Counted from the stretch's first letter, positions 8,891 to 19,948 are shown. The stretch is 64,000 nt of DNA from Cupriavidus taiwanensis (GCF_900250115.1 NZ_LT984803.1:496001-560000); one strand, 5' to 3'. Program-made: numbers and translations. Notes: generated by a model not told the origin, from the letters alone.

Positions 8891-10498
8891 TCAGCCGGTC
8901 GTGCGCGCCTGGCGCGCGCGCCACGCCGCCACGCCCAGCACCAGCGCAACCAGCGCCAGCACCGGCGCGTTGCCCCAGCGGATATAGGGCGTCAGCCCCT
9001 GCATGCCCTGCACCTCGGCCGTCAGCGTGCCGACGGAGAAGGTCGGCAGGCGTTGCTGCACCGAGCCGTCCGGGCGCACCACCGCGGTCATGCCGGTATT
9101 GGTCGAGCGCAGCATCGGCCGACGCGTTTCCAGCGCGCGCATGCGCGAGATCTGCAGGTGCTGGTCCAGCGCGATGGTGTCGCCGAACCACGCCAGGTTG
9201 GTCAGGTTGGCCAGCAGGTTGGCCGGCGCCGGCTGCTGGCGCAGCGTCTGCGCGATCTCCTCGCCGAACAAGTCCTCGTAGCAGATGTTCGGGGCCACGC
9301 GCACGCCGCGCACCGGCAGCGAGGCCTGGTCCAGCCCGCCGCGGCGGAAGTCGCCCAGCGGCATCTTCATCATGTCGACGAACCAGCGGAAGCCCAGCGG
9401 GATGAATTCGCCGAACGGCACCAGGTGGTGCTTGTTGTAGCGGTACAGGCGCTCGGTCTCGGGGCCCAGGCCGAACACGCTGTTGGTGAAGTCGACCGGG
9501 GAATCGGCGCCCGCGGCGCCGAACAGCACCGTGGTGCCGCTCGCCATGGCGAAATCGCGCACGGCGACGGCGACGTCGACCGGCAGCTCCTGCAGGATCA
9601 CCGGGAACGCGGTTTCGGGCGTCACCACCAGGTCGGCCGGCGTCGCGGTGATCATGTCGCGGTACAGCTCGATCGAGCGCTGGATCCCGGCGGGCTCGAA
9701 CTTGATGTCCTGCGCCACGTTGCCTTGCAGCAGCCGCACCGTCAGGGGCTTGCCCGCGGGCGTGGTCCAGGCCAGCGGCGCCAGCGCCGCGCCGGCGGCG
9801 GGCAGCAGCAGCGCCAGCGCCAGCGCGCCCAGCGCGCGGCGCGGTTCGCCACGGCCGAGCCCGCGCACCGCGGTCGCCAGCAGCGCCGCCACGGCGGCGG
9901 CCAGCGCGCCGATGCCGTACACGCCCAGCACCGGCGCGAAGCCCGCCAGCGGGCCGTCGGCATGGGCATAGCCGCCCGACAGCCACGGGAAACCCGTAAA
10001 CACCACGCCGCGCAGCCATTCGCTCAGGCCCCATGCCGCGCCGAACGACAGCGGCGCCAGCAGCGTGCCCGCGGGCAGGCGCGCCGTGAGCCGGTGCCAG
10101 AGCGCGCCGGCCAGCGCGGGGTAGAGCGACAGGAAGCCCGAGAACAGCACCACCGCCAGCGCGGCCATCCACGACGGCATCTCGCCGTACACGTGCATGC
10201 TGATATAGAGCCACCAGATGCCGGACAGGAACCAGCCCAGCCCGAAGGCATAGCCGATGGCGCCGGCCACGCGCGTGCGCGGCGCGTCGGCGATCAGCGC
10301 GGCCAGGCCGGCCAGCGACAGGATTTGCAGCCACCACCAGTCATGCGGGGCGAAGGCCTGGGTATGGGCAATGCCAAGCACGCCGGCCAGCAGCAGCCGC
10401 GCCAGCGTCGCGGCGCGCGAAGGCGCGCGCGTGGCGGGCACGCCGGTGGCGCCGGCGTCGGCAGCGGCGCCGTCGGGGAGCGGAGCGTGGAGCTTCAT
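8891..10498 (-). CDS. lnt: Apolipoprotein N-acyltransferase
   Basis: Inner-membrane enzyme that adds the third acyl chain to the N-terminal cysteine of lipoproteins. The 535-residue protein has a multi-helix N-terminal half and a C-terminal nitrilase-fold domain whose Glu (TPETAFP, about residue 294), Lys (NKHHLVPFGE, about 355) and Cys (NICYEDLFGE, about 405) form the expected triad. One more helix closes the C terminus. It starts at ATG 10498, overlapping the corC stop by four bases, the usual corC-lnt arrangement. Confidence 0.96.
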   Translation of the reverse strand: MKLHAPLPDGAAADAGATGVPATRAPSRAATLARLLLAGVLGIAHTQAFAPHDWWWLQILSLAGLAALIADAPRTRVAGAIGYAFGLGWFLSGIWWLYISMHVYGEMPSWMAALAVVLFSGFLSLYPALAGALWHRLTARLPAGTLLAPLSFGAAWGLSEWLRGVVFTGFPWLSGGYAHADGPLAGFAPVLGVYGIGALAAAVAALLATAVRGLGRGEPRRALGALALALLLPAAGAALAPLAWTTPAGKPLTVRLLQGNVAQDIKFEPAGIQRSIELYRDMITATPADLVVTPETAFPVILQELPVDVAVAVRDFAMASGTTVLFGAAGADSPVDFTNSVFGLGPETERLYRYNKHHLVPFGEFIPLGFRWFVDMMKMPLGDFRRGGLDQASLPVRGVRVAPNICYEDLFGEEIAQTLRQQPAPANLLANLTNLAWFGDTIALDQHLQISRMRALETRRPMLRSTNTGMTAVVRPDGSVQQRLPTFSVGTLTAEVQGMQGLTPYIRWGNAPVLALVALVLGVAAWRARQARTTG

Positions 10499-11382
10499 GC
10501 GCTGGCCGCGCTGGCGCTGTCGGCGTTGGCTTCGCGGCGCACCTGCAGCAGGTGCACCTGGCGCGCGTCGGCGCGCAGCACCTCGAAGCGGATCGGCGGC
10601 AGCGTGATGATCTCGCCGCGATGGGGCACGTGGCCCACGTGGTTGGAGAGCAGCCCGCCGACGGTGTCGACATCGTGGTCGGAGAAGCCGGTGCCGAAGG
10701 CCTCGTTGAACTGCGCGATCTCGGTCAGGCCGTGCACGCGCCAGCTGCCGTCGGGCATCGGCAGGATATTGTCCTGGTCTTCGTCGAGATCGAACTCGTC
10801 CTCGATATCGCCCACGATCTGTTCCAGCACATCCTCGATCGTCACCAGCCCGGCCACGCCGCCGTATTCGTCGACGACCATGGCGATGTGGTTGCGGTTG
10901 ATGCGGAACTCGCGCAGCAGGATGTTCAGGCGCTTGGATTCGGGGATGAACACCGCCGGGCGCAGGGTCTCGCGCAGGTCGAAGGCGGGATCGGTGTAGT
11001 AGCGCAGCAGGTCCTTGGCGAGCAGGATGCCGATGATGTTGTCGCGGCTGCCTTCGTAGACCGGGAAGCGCGAGTGCGCGGTCTGCTGCATGAACGGGAT
11101 AAAGGTCTCCGGCACGTCGGCGATATTGACCATATCCATCTGCGCGCGCGGCACCATGATGTCGGCGGCGGTCAGTTCGGAAACCTGGAACACGCCCTCG
11201 ATCATCGACAGGGAATCGGCATCGATCAGGCTGCGCTCATGCGCTTCCTGGAGCACTTCAAGCAATTCCGCGCGGGTGTCCGGCTCGGGGGAGATCAGGT
11301 CTGACAGGCGTTCGAGCAGCGATCTGGGCCGATCGGCCTGCTTCAGGTAAGCGGGCTTCGAACTGGGATAGGGGTCGTTCAT
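10495..11382 (-). CDS. corC: CorC/HlyC-family CBS-domain protein (YbeX)
   Basis: Cytoplasmic protein with two CBS domains (about residues 65-185, containing VPRAQMDMVNI and FPVYEGSRDNIIGILLAKDLL) followed by a CorC_HlyC ligand domain. Unlike the larger HlyC/CorC paralogues, the 295-residue form has no membrane-spanning DUF21 domain. The E. coli homologue YbeX is linked to magnesium/cobalt efflux and ribosome metabolism. It sits between ybeY and lnt as in many proteobacteria and overlaps lnt by ATGA. Confidence 0.9.
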   Translation of the reverse strand: MNDPYPSSKPAYLKQADRPRSLLERLSDLISPEPDTRAELLEVLQEAHERSLIDADSLSMIEGVFQVSELTAADIMVPRAQMDMVNIADVPETFIPFMQQTAHSRFPVYEGSRDNIIGILLAKDLLRYYTDPAFDLRETLRPAVFIPESKRLNILLREFRINRNHIAMVVDEYGGVAGLVTIEDVLEQIVGDIEDEFDLDEDQDNILPMPDGSWRVHGLTEIAQFNEAFGTGFSDHDVDTVGGLLSNHVGHVPHRGEIITLPPIRFEVLRADARQVHLLQVRREANADSASAASA

Positions 11383-11514
11383 TTCGCGGCGAGCGCGTGG
11401 TGGAGATCGTCTGAAGGATACACTAAAAGCCTGTCGATCCCGTGACGGCGGGCCGCGGCCGCCATCCGTATGTGGCGCAGGAGGCGCTCGCCGGCGCCGC
11501 CTGCGGCAGCCGCA

Positions 11515-12276
11515 TCACGCGGCCGGTGCTGCTTTCTCGGCCCGGTAAGGATCGGCATAGCCGAGCGCCTGCAGCGTCTCGGTCTCGATCGCTTCCATTT
11601 CCTCGGCCTCGGTGTCGTCCTCGTGCTCGTAGCCTTGCGCGTGCAGCACGCCATGCACGACCAGGTGGGCGTAGTGCGCCTCGAGCGGCTTGCGCTGCGC
11701 GCGCGCCTCGGCCTCCACCACCGGGCAGCACAGCACGATGTCGCCGCTGACGGGGTCGTCCTCGCGCTCGGCATAGGCGAAGGTCAGCACATTGGTGGCG
11801 TAGTCCTTGCCGCGATAGGTGCGGTTCAGCGTGCGGCCTTCTTCCTCGCCGACGAAGCGAATGGTCAGCGCGGCGTCGGCGTACAGCGCCGACTTGACCC
11901 AGGTCTCCAGCTTGCGCCGCGCCGGCAGCCCATTGCCCTTGCCGATGCCGATGCCGTCGCCGTGCTGGACCTCCAGCTCCAGCGCCGGCGGCGTCGCCGG
12001 GGTGCCGGTGGTGGTGGTCAGCGGCGCGGCGGTCACCGCCACCGACAGCGCGTCATGGTTGTCCGGGCGCACCAGCAGGCCGGCCTGCTGGTTGGTATCG
12101 GTGTGCTCGGCCAGCAGCGCGACCACGCCGTCGGCGGCCTGCGTCAGGTCCAGCGTCAGGCTGCGGCCGTCGGGCAGCTGCACGCGCAGCGCGTGCGCGG
12201 CGCTCTTGCGCGCGCGGCCTTCGCCGTCGAACAGGGTCAGGCTGACGCCGGAAGACTGGGATTTCTGCGATTTCAA
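11515..12276 (-). CDS. ybeY: Endoribonuclease/rRNA maturation factor YbeY with N-terminal extension
   Basis: Metal-dependent RNase involved in 16S rRNA 3' maturation and 70S quality control. The zinc motif [14 protein letters not shown] is clear in the C-terminal part. The frame gives 253 residues against about 150-190 for typical YbeY: the first ~95 residues ([15 protein letters not shown], then a beta-rich stretch and a Thr/Pro-rich linker) precede the recognisable domain. The start is a TTG at 12276 directly abutting the phoH TAA, and AAGGA lies eight bases upstream inside the phoH end, which supports the long form and coupling to phoH. Confidence 0.9.
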   Translation of the reverse strand: MKSQKSQSSGVSLTLFDGEGRARKSAAHALRVQLPDGRSLTLDLTQAADGVVALLAEHTDTNQQAGLLVRPDNHDALSVAVTAAPLTTTTGTPATPPALELEVQHGDGIGIGKGNGLPARRKLETWVKSALYADAALTIRFVGEEEGRTLNRTYRGKDYATNVLTFAYAEREDDPVSGDIVLCCPVVEAEARAQRKPLEAHYAHLVVHGVLHAQGYEHEDDTEAEEMEAIETETLQALGYADPYRAEKAAPAA

Positions 12277-13284
12277 TTAAGCGTCCTTGTGCTGGGCGTG
12301 ATATTCGTCATAGGCATCGACGATGCGCGCCACCAGCGGATGGCGCACCACGTCGATGCTGGAAAAGCGGGTGCAGGCGATGCCGCGCACGTCGCGCAGC
12401 ACGTGCTGCGCTTCGACCAGGCCGCTCTTCTGGCCCTTGGGCAGGTCGATCTGCGTGGTGTCGCCGGTGATCACCGCCTTGGAGCCGAAGCCGATGCGCG
12501 TCAGGAACATCTTCATCTGCTCGGGCGTGGTGTTCTGCGCCTCGTCCAGGATGATGAAGGCATGGTTGAGCGTGCGCCCGCGCATGTAGGCCAGCGGCGC
12601 GATCTCGATCATCTGGCGCTCGAACATTTTCTGCGTGCGGTCGAAGCCGAGCAGGTCGTACAGCGCGTCGTACAGCGGGCGCAGGTAGGGGTCGACCTTC
12701 TGCGCCAGGTCGCCGGGCAGGAAGCCGAGCCGTTCGCCGGCTTCCACCGCCGGGCGCGTCAGCACGATGCGCTTGACCGCGTCGCGCTCGAGCGCGTCGA
12801 CCGCGCACGCCACCGCCAGGTAGGTCTTGCCGGTGCCGGCCGGGCCGATGCCCATGGTCAGGTCGTGCGACAGGATATTGCGCAGGTAGGCGCGCTGCGC
12901 CACGGTGCGGCCCTGCAGGCCGGTGCGGCGCGTATGCAGCACCGGGGATTCGTCGCCTTCCTCGCGCTCGGCCTCGTCCTCATCGCCGTTGCCGTTGCCG
13001 GGCAGGTAGCTGCCATGCGCGCTGAGCTGGCGCGTCTCGACCAGGCCCAGCTGCACGTCGTCGATCGACAGCGGCGTGCGCGCCTGGTTGTAGAAGCGCT
13101 CGAGCGCCAGCGCCGCGTCCTGCGCCTGGCCGCCGCGGATGGTCATGCGATGGCCGCGGCGCTGGATGGTCACGTCCAGCGCCTGCTCGATCTGGCGCAG
13201 GTTTTCGTCGAGCGGGCCGCACAGGTTCTGCAGCCGGGTGTTGTCGTCCCGCGGGGCGACAAATTCTGCGGAAGGGATTTTCAT
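12277..13284 (-). CDS. phoH: PhoH-like ATPase (YbeZ)
   Basis: Cytoplasmic P-loop ATPase of the PhoH family, thought to act with YbeY in RNA metabolism. The Walker A GPAGTGKT lies near residue 148 and the Walker B/sensor segment [14 protein letters not shown] follows; the N-terminal ~110 residues resemble the usual KH-like PhoH N-terminal region. Length 335 is normal, with an acidic insert [14 protein letters not shown] before the ATPase domain. The start is ATG 13284, 30 bp after miaB; the stop touches the TTG start of ybeY. Confidence 0.94.
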   Translation of the reverse strand: MKIPSAEFVAPRDDNTRLQNLCGPLDENLRQIEQALDVTIQRRGHRMTIRGGQAQDAALALERFYNQARTPLSIDDVQLGLVETRQLSAHGSYLPGNGNGDEDEAEREEGDESPVLHTRRTGLQGRTVAQRAYLRNILSHDLTMGIGPAGTGKTYLAVACAVDALERDAVKRIVLTRPAVEAGERLGFLPGDLAQKVDPYLRPLYDALYDLLGFDRTQKMFERQMIEIAPLAYMRGRTLNHAFIILDEAQNTTPEQMKMFLTRIGFGSKAVITGDTTQIDLPKGQKSGLVEAQHVLRDVRGIACTRFSSIDVVRHPLVARIVDAYDEYHAQHKDA

Positions 13285-13314
13285 CGTTGGGCGATGGCCT
13301 CGGTTGCGGGTGCG

Positions 13315-14667
13315 TTACTGGCGCACCACGATCTCGCCGCGCAGCGAGTGCGGGAACGCCTGCGTGATGCTGACCTCGACCAGCTGGCCGACCAGCCGCT
13401 CACGCCCGGCCTGCGGCACGCCCGGCAGCGCGAAGTTGACCACGCGGTTATTCTCGGTGCGGCCATGCAGCTCGGTCGGGTCCTTGCGCGCGGGGCCCTC
13501 GACCAGGATGCGCTGGACCGTGCCGACCATGTTCCGGCTGATGCGCTGCACGTTTTCCTCGATCGTGGCCTGCAGCCGCTGCAGGCGCTGGAGCTTGACC
13601 TCGCGCGGGGTGTCGTCGTGCAGGTTGGCCGCGGGCGTGCCGGGGCGCGGGCTGAAGATGAACGAGAACGAGGTGTCGTAGCCGATCTCCTCGATCATCG
13701 CCATCAGCTTGTCGAAGTCGGCATCGGTCTCGCCGGGGAAGCCGACGATAAAGTCCGACGACATCGACATGTCCGGGCGCAGCGCGCGCAGCCTGCGGAT
13801 GATGCTCTTGTATTCCAGCACGCTGTAGCCGCGCTTCATCGCCATCAGGATGCGGTCGGACGCATGCTGCACCGGCAGGTGCAGGTGGTTGACCAGTTTG
13901 TCGCAGCGGCCGTACAGCTCGACCAGGCGCGAGGTGAATTCCTTGGGATGGCTGGTGGTGTAGCGGATGCGCTCGATGCCGGGGATCTCGGCGACATACT
14001 CGATCAGCAGCGCGAAGTCGGCGATCTCGCTGGTGTCGCCCATCTTGCCGCGGTAGGCGTTGACGTTCTGGCCCAGCAGCGTGACTTCGCGCACGCCCTG
14101 CTCGGCCAGGCCCGCCACTTCGGCCAGCACGTCCTCGAACGGGCGCGACACTTCCTCGCCGCGCGTGTACGGCACCACGCAGTAGCTGCAGTACTTGGAG
14201 CAGCCCTCCATGATCGACACGAACGCGCTCGGGCCCTCGACGCGCGCGGGCGGCAGGTGGTCGAACTTCTCGATCTCGGGGAAGGAGATGTCCACCTGCG
14301 ACTGGCCGGTGCGCTGGCGGCGCGCGATCAGGTCAGGCAGGCGGTGCAGCGTCTGCGGGCCGAACACCACGTCGACATAGGGCGCGCGCGAGACGATGCT
14401 GGCGCCTTCCTGGCTGGCCACGCAGCCGCCGACGCCGATCACCAGCTCGGGCTTGACCGCCTTCAGCGCCTTCATCCGGCCCAGTTCGGAAAACACCTTC
14501 TCCTGCGCCTTCTCGCGCACCGAGCAGGTGTTGAACAGGATCACGTCGGCGTCTTCGACGTTGTCGGTGGGCTCCAGCCCCTGGCTGGCGTTGAGGACGT
14601 CGACCATCTTGTCCGAGTCGTACTCGTTCATCTGGCAGCCGTACGTCTTGACGAAAACTTTCTTCAT
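13315..14667 (-). CDS. miaB: tRNA-2-methylthio-N6-dimethylallyladenosine synthase
   Basis: Radical-SAM methylthiotransferase that converts i6A37 to ms2i6A37 in tRNAs reading UNN codons. The 450-residue chain has the UPF0004 domain with its conserved cysteines (first in [13 protein letters not shown]), the radical-[11 protein letters not shown] cluster motif near residue 156, and a C-terminal TRAM domain. It starts at ATG 14667 ([11 protein letters not shown]) and heads the miaB-phoH-ybeY-corC-lnt cluster. Confidence 0.97.
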   Translation of the reverse strand: MKKVFVKTYGCQMNEYDSDKMVDVLNASQGLEPTDNVEDADVILFNTCSVREKAQEKVFSELGRMKALKAVKPELVIGVGGCVASQEGASIVSRAPYVDVVFGPQTLHRLPDLIARRQRTGQSQVDISFPEIEKFDHLPPARVEGPSAFVSIMEGCSKYCSYCVVPYTRGEEVSRPFEDVLAEVAGLAEQGVREVTLLGQNVNAYRGKMGDTSEIADFALLIEYVAEIPGIERIRYTTSHPKEFTSRLVELYGRCDKLVNHLHLPVQHASDRILMAMKRGYSVLEYKSIIRRLRALRPDMSMSSDFIVGFPGETDADFDKLMAMIEEIGYDTSFSFIFSPRPGTPAANLHDDTPREVKLQRLQRLQATIEENVQRISRNMVGTVQRILVEGPARKDPTELHGRTENNRVVNFALPGVPQAGRERLVGQLVEVSITQAFPHSLRGEIVVRQ

Positions 14668-14758
14668 ATGCCGATCTCAGTGGTTGACCTGGGGGCATCA
14701 GGGTGTGGCAACAACACGGCCGGCGCGTGGGGCGCGCCGGTCGCACTTCGGGGGTTGG

Positions 14759-15154
14759 CTATTTTTTCAGTGCCTGCTGTTCGGCCTCGCTCAGCACCCA
14801 CGCGGTCAGCAATTGGCCGTACAGGTCCAGCTTGTACCGCACCGGCAGCTTCTGGCCCGCCACCGCGGCGCTGGCCAGCAACTGGTTGCCGGTGCCGAAC
14901 AGGCGCAGGCCCGGCGCCACGCCCACGCGCTTGCCGTCGAGCGTGGCGGTCTGCGGCGCGCCGGCCGCCGGCGTGGCGATGACCAGCCTGGCCGCCGCGG
15001 CATCATCGGGGATCGCGCGCACCGGCTGGGCCGCGGCGACCGCCGCGCCCAGCAGCAGCGCCGCGCCGCACGCCAGTCCGGCCCAACGCTGGCGCAGGCG
15101 GCTGGATGTCATGGACTCCGGCGCCTCGCTGCGCGTATCACGACCTGCTGGCAT
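14759..15154 (-). CDS. Small exported protein of unknown function
   Basis: Unrecognised 131-residue protein. After a short polar start it has RLRQRW and a hydrophobic run ending in AVAAAQPVRA, a Sec signal peptide with plausible cleavage after the Ala stretch. The mature part contains a small beta-rich region (ATLDGKRVGVAPGLRLFGTGNQ) and a C-terminal helix WVLSEAEQQALKK. ATG 15154 is preferred because GGAG lies six bases upstream; ATG 15112, closer to the signal peptide, is an alternative. It is 91 bp upstream of miaB on the same strand and could be co-transcribed. Confidence 0.7.
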   Translation of the reverse strand: MPAGRDTRSEAPESMTSSRLRQRWAGLACGAALLLGAAVAAAQPVRAIPDDAAAARLVIATPAAGAPQTATLDGKRVGVAPGLRLFGTGNQLLASAAVAGQKLPVRYKLDLYGQLLTAWVLSEAEQQALKK

Positions 15155-15284
15155 GGGGAACTCCGACAAATAGGGCGATGCGGTGGGTGGACAGCCCGGG
15201 CCGGGGCCGGGGAGGCGGGCAACCGCGCATTTTACCTCGCCGGCGCCTGCCTGGTGTGGCCCGCGGTGTGGCAGGCAAGCGGCG

Positions 15285-16970
15285 TCAGAACAGGCAGGAT
15301 GCCTCTTGCAGCACGCGCTGCTTCGAGACCGTGCCCATCAGTTCGCGGCCGGCCGGGTCGCGCACCAGCGGGATGCGGTTGATGCCGTGCGCGGCGAACA
15401 CGGCCAGGGCGTCGCGCAGGCGCGAGTCCGGCGTCAGCGCCGGGAAGTCGCGCTCGGCCAGCGCCAGCACGTCGTCGGGCGCGCCTTCGCGCTGCGCGCG
15501 CTGCAGCGCATGGATCGACAGCGCGCCCAGCAGGCGGCCGTCGGCCCGCACCAGGTAGAGGTAGCGCGTGCCGGTCTCGGCGAACTTGTCGGCGGCGGCG
15601 GCCAGCGTGGCGTCGGGGTCGAGCACGGTATCGGTCGGATCGCACAGGCCGGCCAGCGTCAGCGTGCGGGCATGCTCGGCGGCCGCCGACGCCTGCGCGC
15701 GCTCGGCGATCACGCTGTACAGCGACAGCGTCTGGCAGCGCGACGCGGTGTAGTACGCCGCCACCGCGCCGATCATCGACGGCAGCAGCAGCGCCGGCGC
15801 CAGCGTCATCTCGAACACCATCAGCACTGACATCAGCGGCGCCTGGCTGGTGGCCGCCAGGAACGCGCTCATGCCCACCAGCGGCAGCAGCGGCGCCGCG
15901 CCTGCCGCCGTGCCTTGCAGCGCTAGCGCCAACAGCTGGCCCAGCGCCGCGCCGACGAACAGCGACGGCGTGAACACGCCGCCGACCGCGCCCGAGCCCA
16001 TGCTGATCACCGTCGCCACCAGCTTGGCCAGCAGCACGGCGGCCACCGGCACGCTCAGCGGCTGCTCCTGCAGCAGGGTCTGGATGGTGGAAAAGCCGTT
16101 GCCGACCACCTCCGGCACCGCCATCGCCAGCACGCCGACCAGCGCGCCGCCCAGCGCCAGCCGCGCCACCGGCCCGCCCGGCAGCGCCGCGAAGCGGCCG
16201 CGCGCGAAGCCGGCGGCGCGCAGGAACAGCGCGCCCGCGATGCCGGCGGCCACCCCCAGCGCCGCCGCGGCCAGCAGGATCTGCGGGCGCAGGTCCGGGG
16301 CGATATCGAGGCCGGGATAGAGCGGCTGCAGCCCGCCGTGCCACTGGCTGACCATCGCGCCGGCGACCGAGGCCAGGAACAGCGGCATCAGGCGCTGCAC
16401 CGCGAGCGCGCCGAACACCACTTCGGCGACAAAGACCGCGGCGGAAAACGGGGTGTGGTAGACGGTGGCGAGGCCTGCCGCGGCGCCGCAGGCGGTCAGC
16501 ATGCGGCGCATGTTGGAGCCGCCGCCGCGCTCGATCCGGGTCGAGGGGAACAGCGATCCGCACAGCGCCGCCAGCTGGATCATCGCGCCCTCCTTGCCGA
16601 CCGAGCTGCCGCTGACGATCGAGCAGAACGAAGACAGCGCGCGCAGCAGGGTGATCCGCACCGGCAGCCGGCCGCTGCCGTTGGCGACCGCTTCCATGTA
16701 GTCGGTGGCGCCGGAATGGGAGCTGGCCAGGCGGTTGGCCAGCACCAGCAGGCCGCCCGCGAGCGCGCCGCCGACGGCCGGCACCACCACGCGCCACGCC
16801 AGCGCCAGCGTCGCGAACACCGCGACCACGTCGGCATGGCTGGAAAACAGGACCACGCCGGCGCCGTCCAGCGCTTCCTTGAACAGCGTGGTGGCGATGG
16901 CGGCGACGATCCCGACCGGGATGGCCGCGAGCAGGGTGACTTCCTGGTCTTCGAGGAAACGCAAGCGCAT
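15285..16970 (-). CDS. ClC-family chloride channel/antiporter with CBS domains
   Basis: Inner-membrane ClC protein, probably an H+/Cl- antiporter or fluoride/chloride channel. The 561-residue product starts at ATG 16970 ([17 protein letters not shown] upstream), has about ten or more hydrophobic helices, and carries the selectivity motif [13 protein letters not shown]; its Glu occupies the gating-glutamate position of the GREGP motif of E. coli ClC. The last ~130 residues are two cytoplasmic CBS domains. The upstream extension of the open frame is not coding-like. The gene diverges from rhlE. Confidence 0.9.
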   Translation of the reverse strand: MRLRFLEDQEVTLLAAIPVGIVAAIATTLFKEALDGAGVVLFSSHADVVAVFATLALAWRVVVPAVGGALAGGLLVLANRLASSHSGATDYMEAVANGSGRLPVRITLLRALSSFCSIVSGSSVGKEGAMIQLAALCGSLFPSTRIERGGGSNMRRMLTACGAAAGLATVYHTPFSAAVFVAEVVFGALAVQRLMPLFLASVAGAMVSQWHGGLQPLYPGLDIAPDLRPQILLAAAALGVAAGIAGALFLRAAGFARGRFAALPGGPVARLALGGALVGVLAMAVPEVVGNGFSTIQTLLQEQPLSVPVAAVLLAKLVATVISMGSGAVGGVFTPSLFVGAALGQLLALALQGTAAGAAPLLPLVGMSAFLAATSQAPLMSVLMVFEMTLAPALLLPSMIGAVAAYYTASRCQTLSLYSVIAERAQASAAAEHARTLTLAGLCDPTDTVLDPDATLAAAADKFAETGTRYLYLVRADGRLLGALSIHALQRAQREGAPDDVLALAERDFPALTPDSRLRDALAVFAAHGINRIPLVRDPAGRELMGTVSKQRVLQEASCLF

Positions 16971-17276
16971 GGCGGCTTTCCTGGCAGGCGGGGCGAGCTG
17001 CCGGCGGTGGCGGCCGGACGGCCCGAGGCCGTCATGATAGCGCAGCGCCACCCGCGCCGACCCCATGTGCGCCGGCGCGCATCCGTGCCGGATGGTGCCG
17101 GTTCGGGTGCAGAACCCGCCCGCGCCGGACTGGTACACTACCGCTCTTTCCTCGCGGGCGGGCCGGTGGCCTGCCAGGCCGGCTTCCCGGCGTGCGCGTT
17201 CCGATTCCGATCGATTACAAGGAGCCATCCGGCGTTTGGCGCATTGCGCGCGCAGCGATGGCCCAAGCAGCAATTC
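16971..17276. other. Divergent intergenic region, clc / rhlE
   Basis: These 306 bp between divergent genes should carry both promoters. The only plus-strand candidate is an extended -10 TGGTACACT (TACACT at 17134-17139) without a clear -35. An AAGGAG at 17219-17224 has no well-spaced start codon behind it, so it may lie in an untranslated leader. No operator or hairpin stands out. Confidence 0.45.
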
Positions 17277-18833
17277 ATGTCTTTTTCTGAACTCGGCTTG
17301 TCCGAAAAGATTGTGCGTGCCGTAGCCGAACAGGGCTACACCACCCCGACTCCCATCCAGGCCCAGGCAATTCCCGCCATCCTCAAGGGCGGCGACCTGC
17401 TCGCCGGCGCCCAGACCGGCACCGGCAAGACCGCCGGCTTTACCCTGCCGATGCTGCAGCTGCTGTCCGAGACCGCCGCCCGCCAGGCCGGCGGTGCCCA
17501 GCGCAGCGGCCGCGTCGCGGTGCGCGCGCTGGTGCTGACGCCCACGCGCGAGCTGGCGGCGCAGGTCGAGGAGAGCGTGCGCAACTACGGCAAGTACCTG
17601 CGCCTGCGTTCGATGGTGATGTTCGGCGGGGTCGGCATCAACCCCCAGATCGAGCAGCTCAAGCGCGGCGTGGAGATCGTCGTGGCCACGCCCGGCCGCC
17701 TGCTGGACCATGTATCACAGCGCACCATCGACCTGTCGCAGGTGGAACTGCTGGTGCTCGATGAAGCCGACCGCATGCTCGACATGGGCTTCATCCACGA
17801 TATCCGCAAGATCCTCAACGTGCTGCCGGCCAAGCGCCAGAACCTGCTGTTCTCGGCGACGTTCTCGGACGATATCCGCGCGCTGGCCGACCGGCTGCTG
17901 AACAATCCCGCCTCGATCGAAGTCGCGCGGCGCAACACCACCGCCGAAACCGTGGACCAGCGCGTCTACCCCGTCGATCGCGAACGCAAGCGCGAACTGC
18001 TGGCCCACCTGGTGCGCCAGCACGACTGGCACCAGGTGCTGGTATTCACGCGCACCAAGCATGGCGCCAACCGCCTGGCCGAGCAGCTGACCAAGGACGG
18101 CCTGTCGGCGCTGGCGATCCACGGCAACAAGAGCCAGTCGGCGCGCACGCGCGCGCTGTCCGAATTCAAGGCCGGCACGCTGCGACTGCTGGTGGCGACC
18201 GATATCGCCGCGCGCGGCATCGACATCGACCAGCTGCCGCACGTGGTCAACTTCGACCTGCCCAACGTGCCCGAGGACTACGTCCACCGCATCGGCCGCA
18301 CCGGCCGCGCCGGCGCCGAGGGCGAGGCGATCTCGCTGGTGTGCGTGGACGAGTTGGGGCTGCTGCGCGATATCGAACGCCTGATCAAGCGCAAGCTCGA
18401 ACAGACCGTGCTGCCGGGCTTCGAGGTCGACCCCAGCATTGCGCCCGAGCCGATCCAGAAGGGCCGCCAGCAGCGTGGCGGCGGCCAGGGCCAGGGCCGC
18501 GGACGGGCCGAGGCGCGTCCGGCCGGCGACGGCGCGGGCGCGCCGCGCCAGCGTCCCGCCCGCCAGGGGCAGGGTGCGCCGCGCCAGGGCCAGGGCCAAA
18601 GCCAAAGCCAGGGCCAGCGCGGCAACGGCGCCGCCAACGGCAATCGTGCCGCCCAGCCCGCCGGCGCGCGCAACCCGGCACCGCGCCGCGACGGCCAGGA
18701 CCCGGCGCGCCCGCAACGCGCCGCGGCCCAGCCCGCGCGCCCGCCGCACGACGCCGAGCCGGCACCAGCGCGCAACCGCCGCGCGGCGCCGCAGGCGGCG
18801 CTGCTGGGCGGCAGCCGCAAGCCGGCACGCTAA
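17277..18833 (+). CDS. rhlE: DEAD-box ATP-dependent RNA helicase, RhlE type
   Basis: Cytoplasmic RNA helicase, likely in ribosome assembly or RNA turnover. From ATG 17277 ([13 protein letters not shown]) the 518 residues contain the Q motif ([11 protein letters not shown]), Walker A AQTGTGKT, the DEAD box in [16 protein letters not shown], and HRIGRTGR. After about residue 395 comes a ~120-residue low-complexity tail rich in Gln, Gly, Arg, Pro and Ala, built partly from degenerate CAGGGC/CAAAGC repeats; such tails bind RNA in other RhlE proteins. srkA follows 19 bp downstream. Confidence 0.94.
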   Translation: MSFSELGLSEKIVRAVAEQGYTTPTPIQAQAIPAILKGGDLLAGAQTGTGKTAGFTLPMLQLLSETAARQAGGAQRSGRVAVRALVLTPTRELAAQVEESVRNYGKYLRLRSMVMFGGVGINPQIEQLKRGVEIVVATPGRLLDHVSQRTIDLSQVELLVLDEADRMLDMGFIHDIRKILNVLPAKRQNLLFSATFSDDIRALADRLLNNPASIEVARRNTTAETVDQRVYPVDRERKRELLAHLVRQHDWHQVLVFTRTKHGANRLAEQLTKDGLSALAIHGNKSQSARTRALSEFKAGTLRLLVATDIAARGIDIDQLPHVVNFDLPNVPEDYVHRIGRTGRAGAEGEAISLVCVDELGLLRDIERLIKRKLEQTVLPGFEVDPSIAPEPIQKGRQQRGGGQGQGRGRAEARPAGDGAGAPRQRPARQGQGAPRQGQGQSQSQGQRGNGAANGNRAAQPAGARNPAPRRDGQDPARPQRAAAQPARPPHDAEPAPARNRRAAPQAALLGGSRKPAR

Positions 18834-18852
18834 AGCGGAGCCGGCCGGCACC

Positions 18853-19899
18853 ATGCACGCCTCCGACGCCCGCGCCGATTCCGGTGTGCCCTACGCCGGC
18901 CTGACGCCGGAGCTGATGCTGGACGCGCTCGAGGGCGCCGGCCTGCGCCCCGACGGGCGCCTGCTCGCGCTCAACAGCTACGAGAACCGGGTCTGGCAGG
19001 TGGGCATCGAGGACGCCGCGCCGGTCATCGCCAAGTTCTATCGCCCGGGCCGCTGGACCGATGCGGCCATCCTGGAAGAACACGCGTTCGTGCAGCAACT
19101 GGCCGACGCCGAGATTCCCGCGGTGCCGGCCATGGCGCTGGCCCCGGGCGAGGCCGGTACGCTGCTGCATCACGCGGGCTTTCGCTTTGCCGTCTTCCCC
19201 CGCTGCGGCGGGCGCGAGCCGGCGCTGGACCGCGCCGATACGCTGACCTGGCTCGGCCGCTTCATCGGCCGCATCCATGCACTGGGCGCGGCCCGACCCT
19301 ACCAGGCGCGCCCCGCGCTGGATCCCGACACCTTCGGCATTGCCCCGCGCGACTGGCTGCTAGCCAGCGGCTGCATTCCGGCCGATCTGCTGCCGGCCTG
19401 GCAGTCGGTGGCGCAGCTGGCCCTGGACGGCGTGCAGCGCTGCTATGAGCGCGCCGGCGAGGTGCGGCTGCTGCGCGTGCATGGCGACTGCCATCGCGGC
19501 AATGTGCTGTGGATCGACGAGGGCGACGCCCGCGGCGGCGCCCATGGCGAGTCGGGCCCGCATTTTGTCGACTTCGACGACAGCCGCATGGCCCCGGCGA
19601 TCCAGGACCTCTGGATGCTGCTCGAGGGCGACCGGGCCGCCATGCAAAGCCAGCTTGCCGACATCGTCGCCGGCTACGAGGATTTTGCGGAATTCCACGC
19701 GCGCGAGCTGTGGCTGGTGGAAGCGCTGCGCACGCTGCGGCTGCTGCACTACAGCGCGTGGCTGGCCAGCCGCTGGGCCGATCCGGCCTTTCCGGCCGCC
19801 TTCCCCTGGTTCGGTACGGCGCGCTACTGGCAGGACCGGATTCTGGAATTGCGCGAACAGGTCGCGCTGATGGACGAAGCGCCCCTGTGGGGCGCCTGA
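18853..19899 (+). CDS. srkA: SrkA/YihE-type stress-response Ser/Thr kinase
   Basis: Cytoplasmic protein kinase with an aminoglycoside-phosphotransferase fold; the E. coli homologue protects against stress-induced death. The 348-residue length matches, and the kinase signatures [11 protein letters not shown] (catalytic loop) and [16 protein letters not shown] (metal-binding Asp) are visible, with an N-terminal [11 protein letters not shown] nucleotide-binding strand. Start ATG 18853 lies 19 bp after the rhlE stop, so the two are probably one transcript. A convergent uspA gene follows. Confidence 0.92.
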   Translation: MHASDARADSGVPYAGLTPELMLDALEGAGLRPDGRLLALNSYENRVWQVGIEDAAPVIAKFYRPGRWTDAAILEEHAFVQQLADAEIPAVPAMALAPGEAGTLLHHAGFRFAVFPRCGGREPALDRADTLTWLGRFIGRIHALGAARPYQARPALDPDTFGIAPRDWLLASGCIPADLLPAWQSVAQLALDGVQRCYERAGEVRLLRVHGDCHRGNVLWIDEGDARGGAHGESGPHFVDFDDSRMAPAIQDLWMLLEGDRAAMQSQLADIVAGYEDFAEFHARELWLVEALRTLRLLHYSAWLASRWADPAFPAAFPWFGTARYWQDRILELREQVALMDEAPLWGA

Positions 19900-19948
19900 A
19901 GCGTGCCGCAAGGCGGCGCCGTGGCGGCACCGCCGGTCTGGCGGCGGC

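Noticed and set aside
11470..14982. 1170-codon plus-strand open frame
   Set aside because: It lies opposite ybeY, phoH and miaB, all intact on the minus strand; the composition is that of a shadow frame.
16338..17276. 313-codon upstream extension of the RhlE frame
   Set aside because: It runs antisense through the ClC gene and the divergent promoter region; RhlE homology starts at [13 protein letters not shown].
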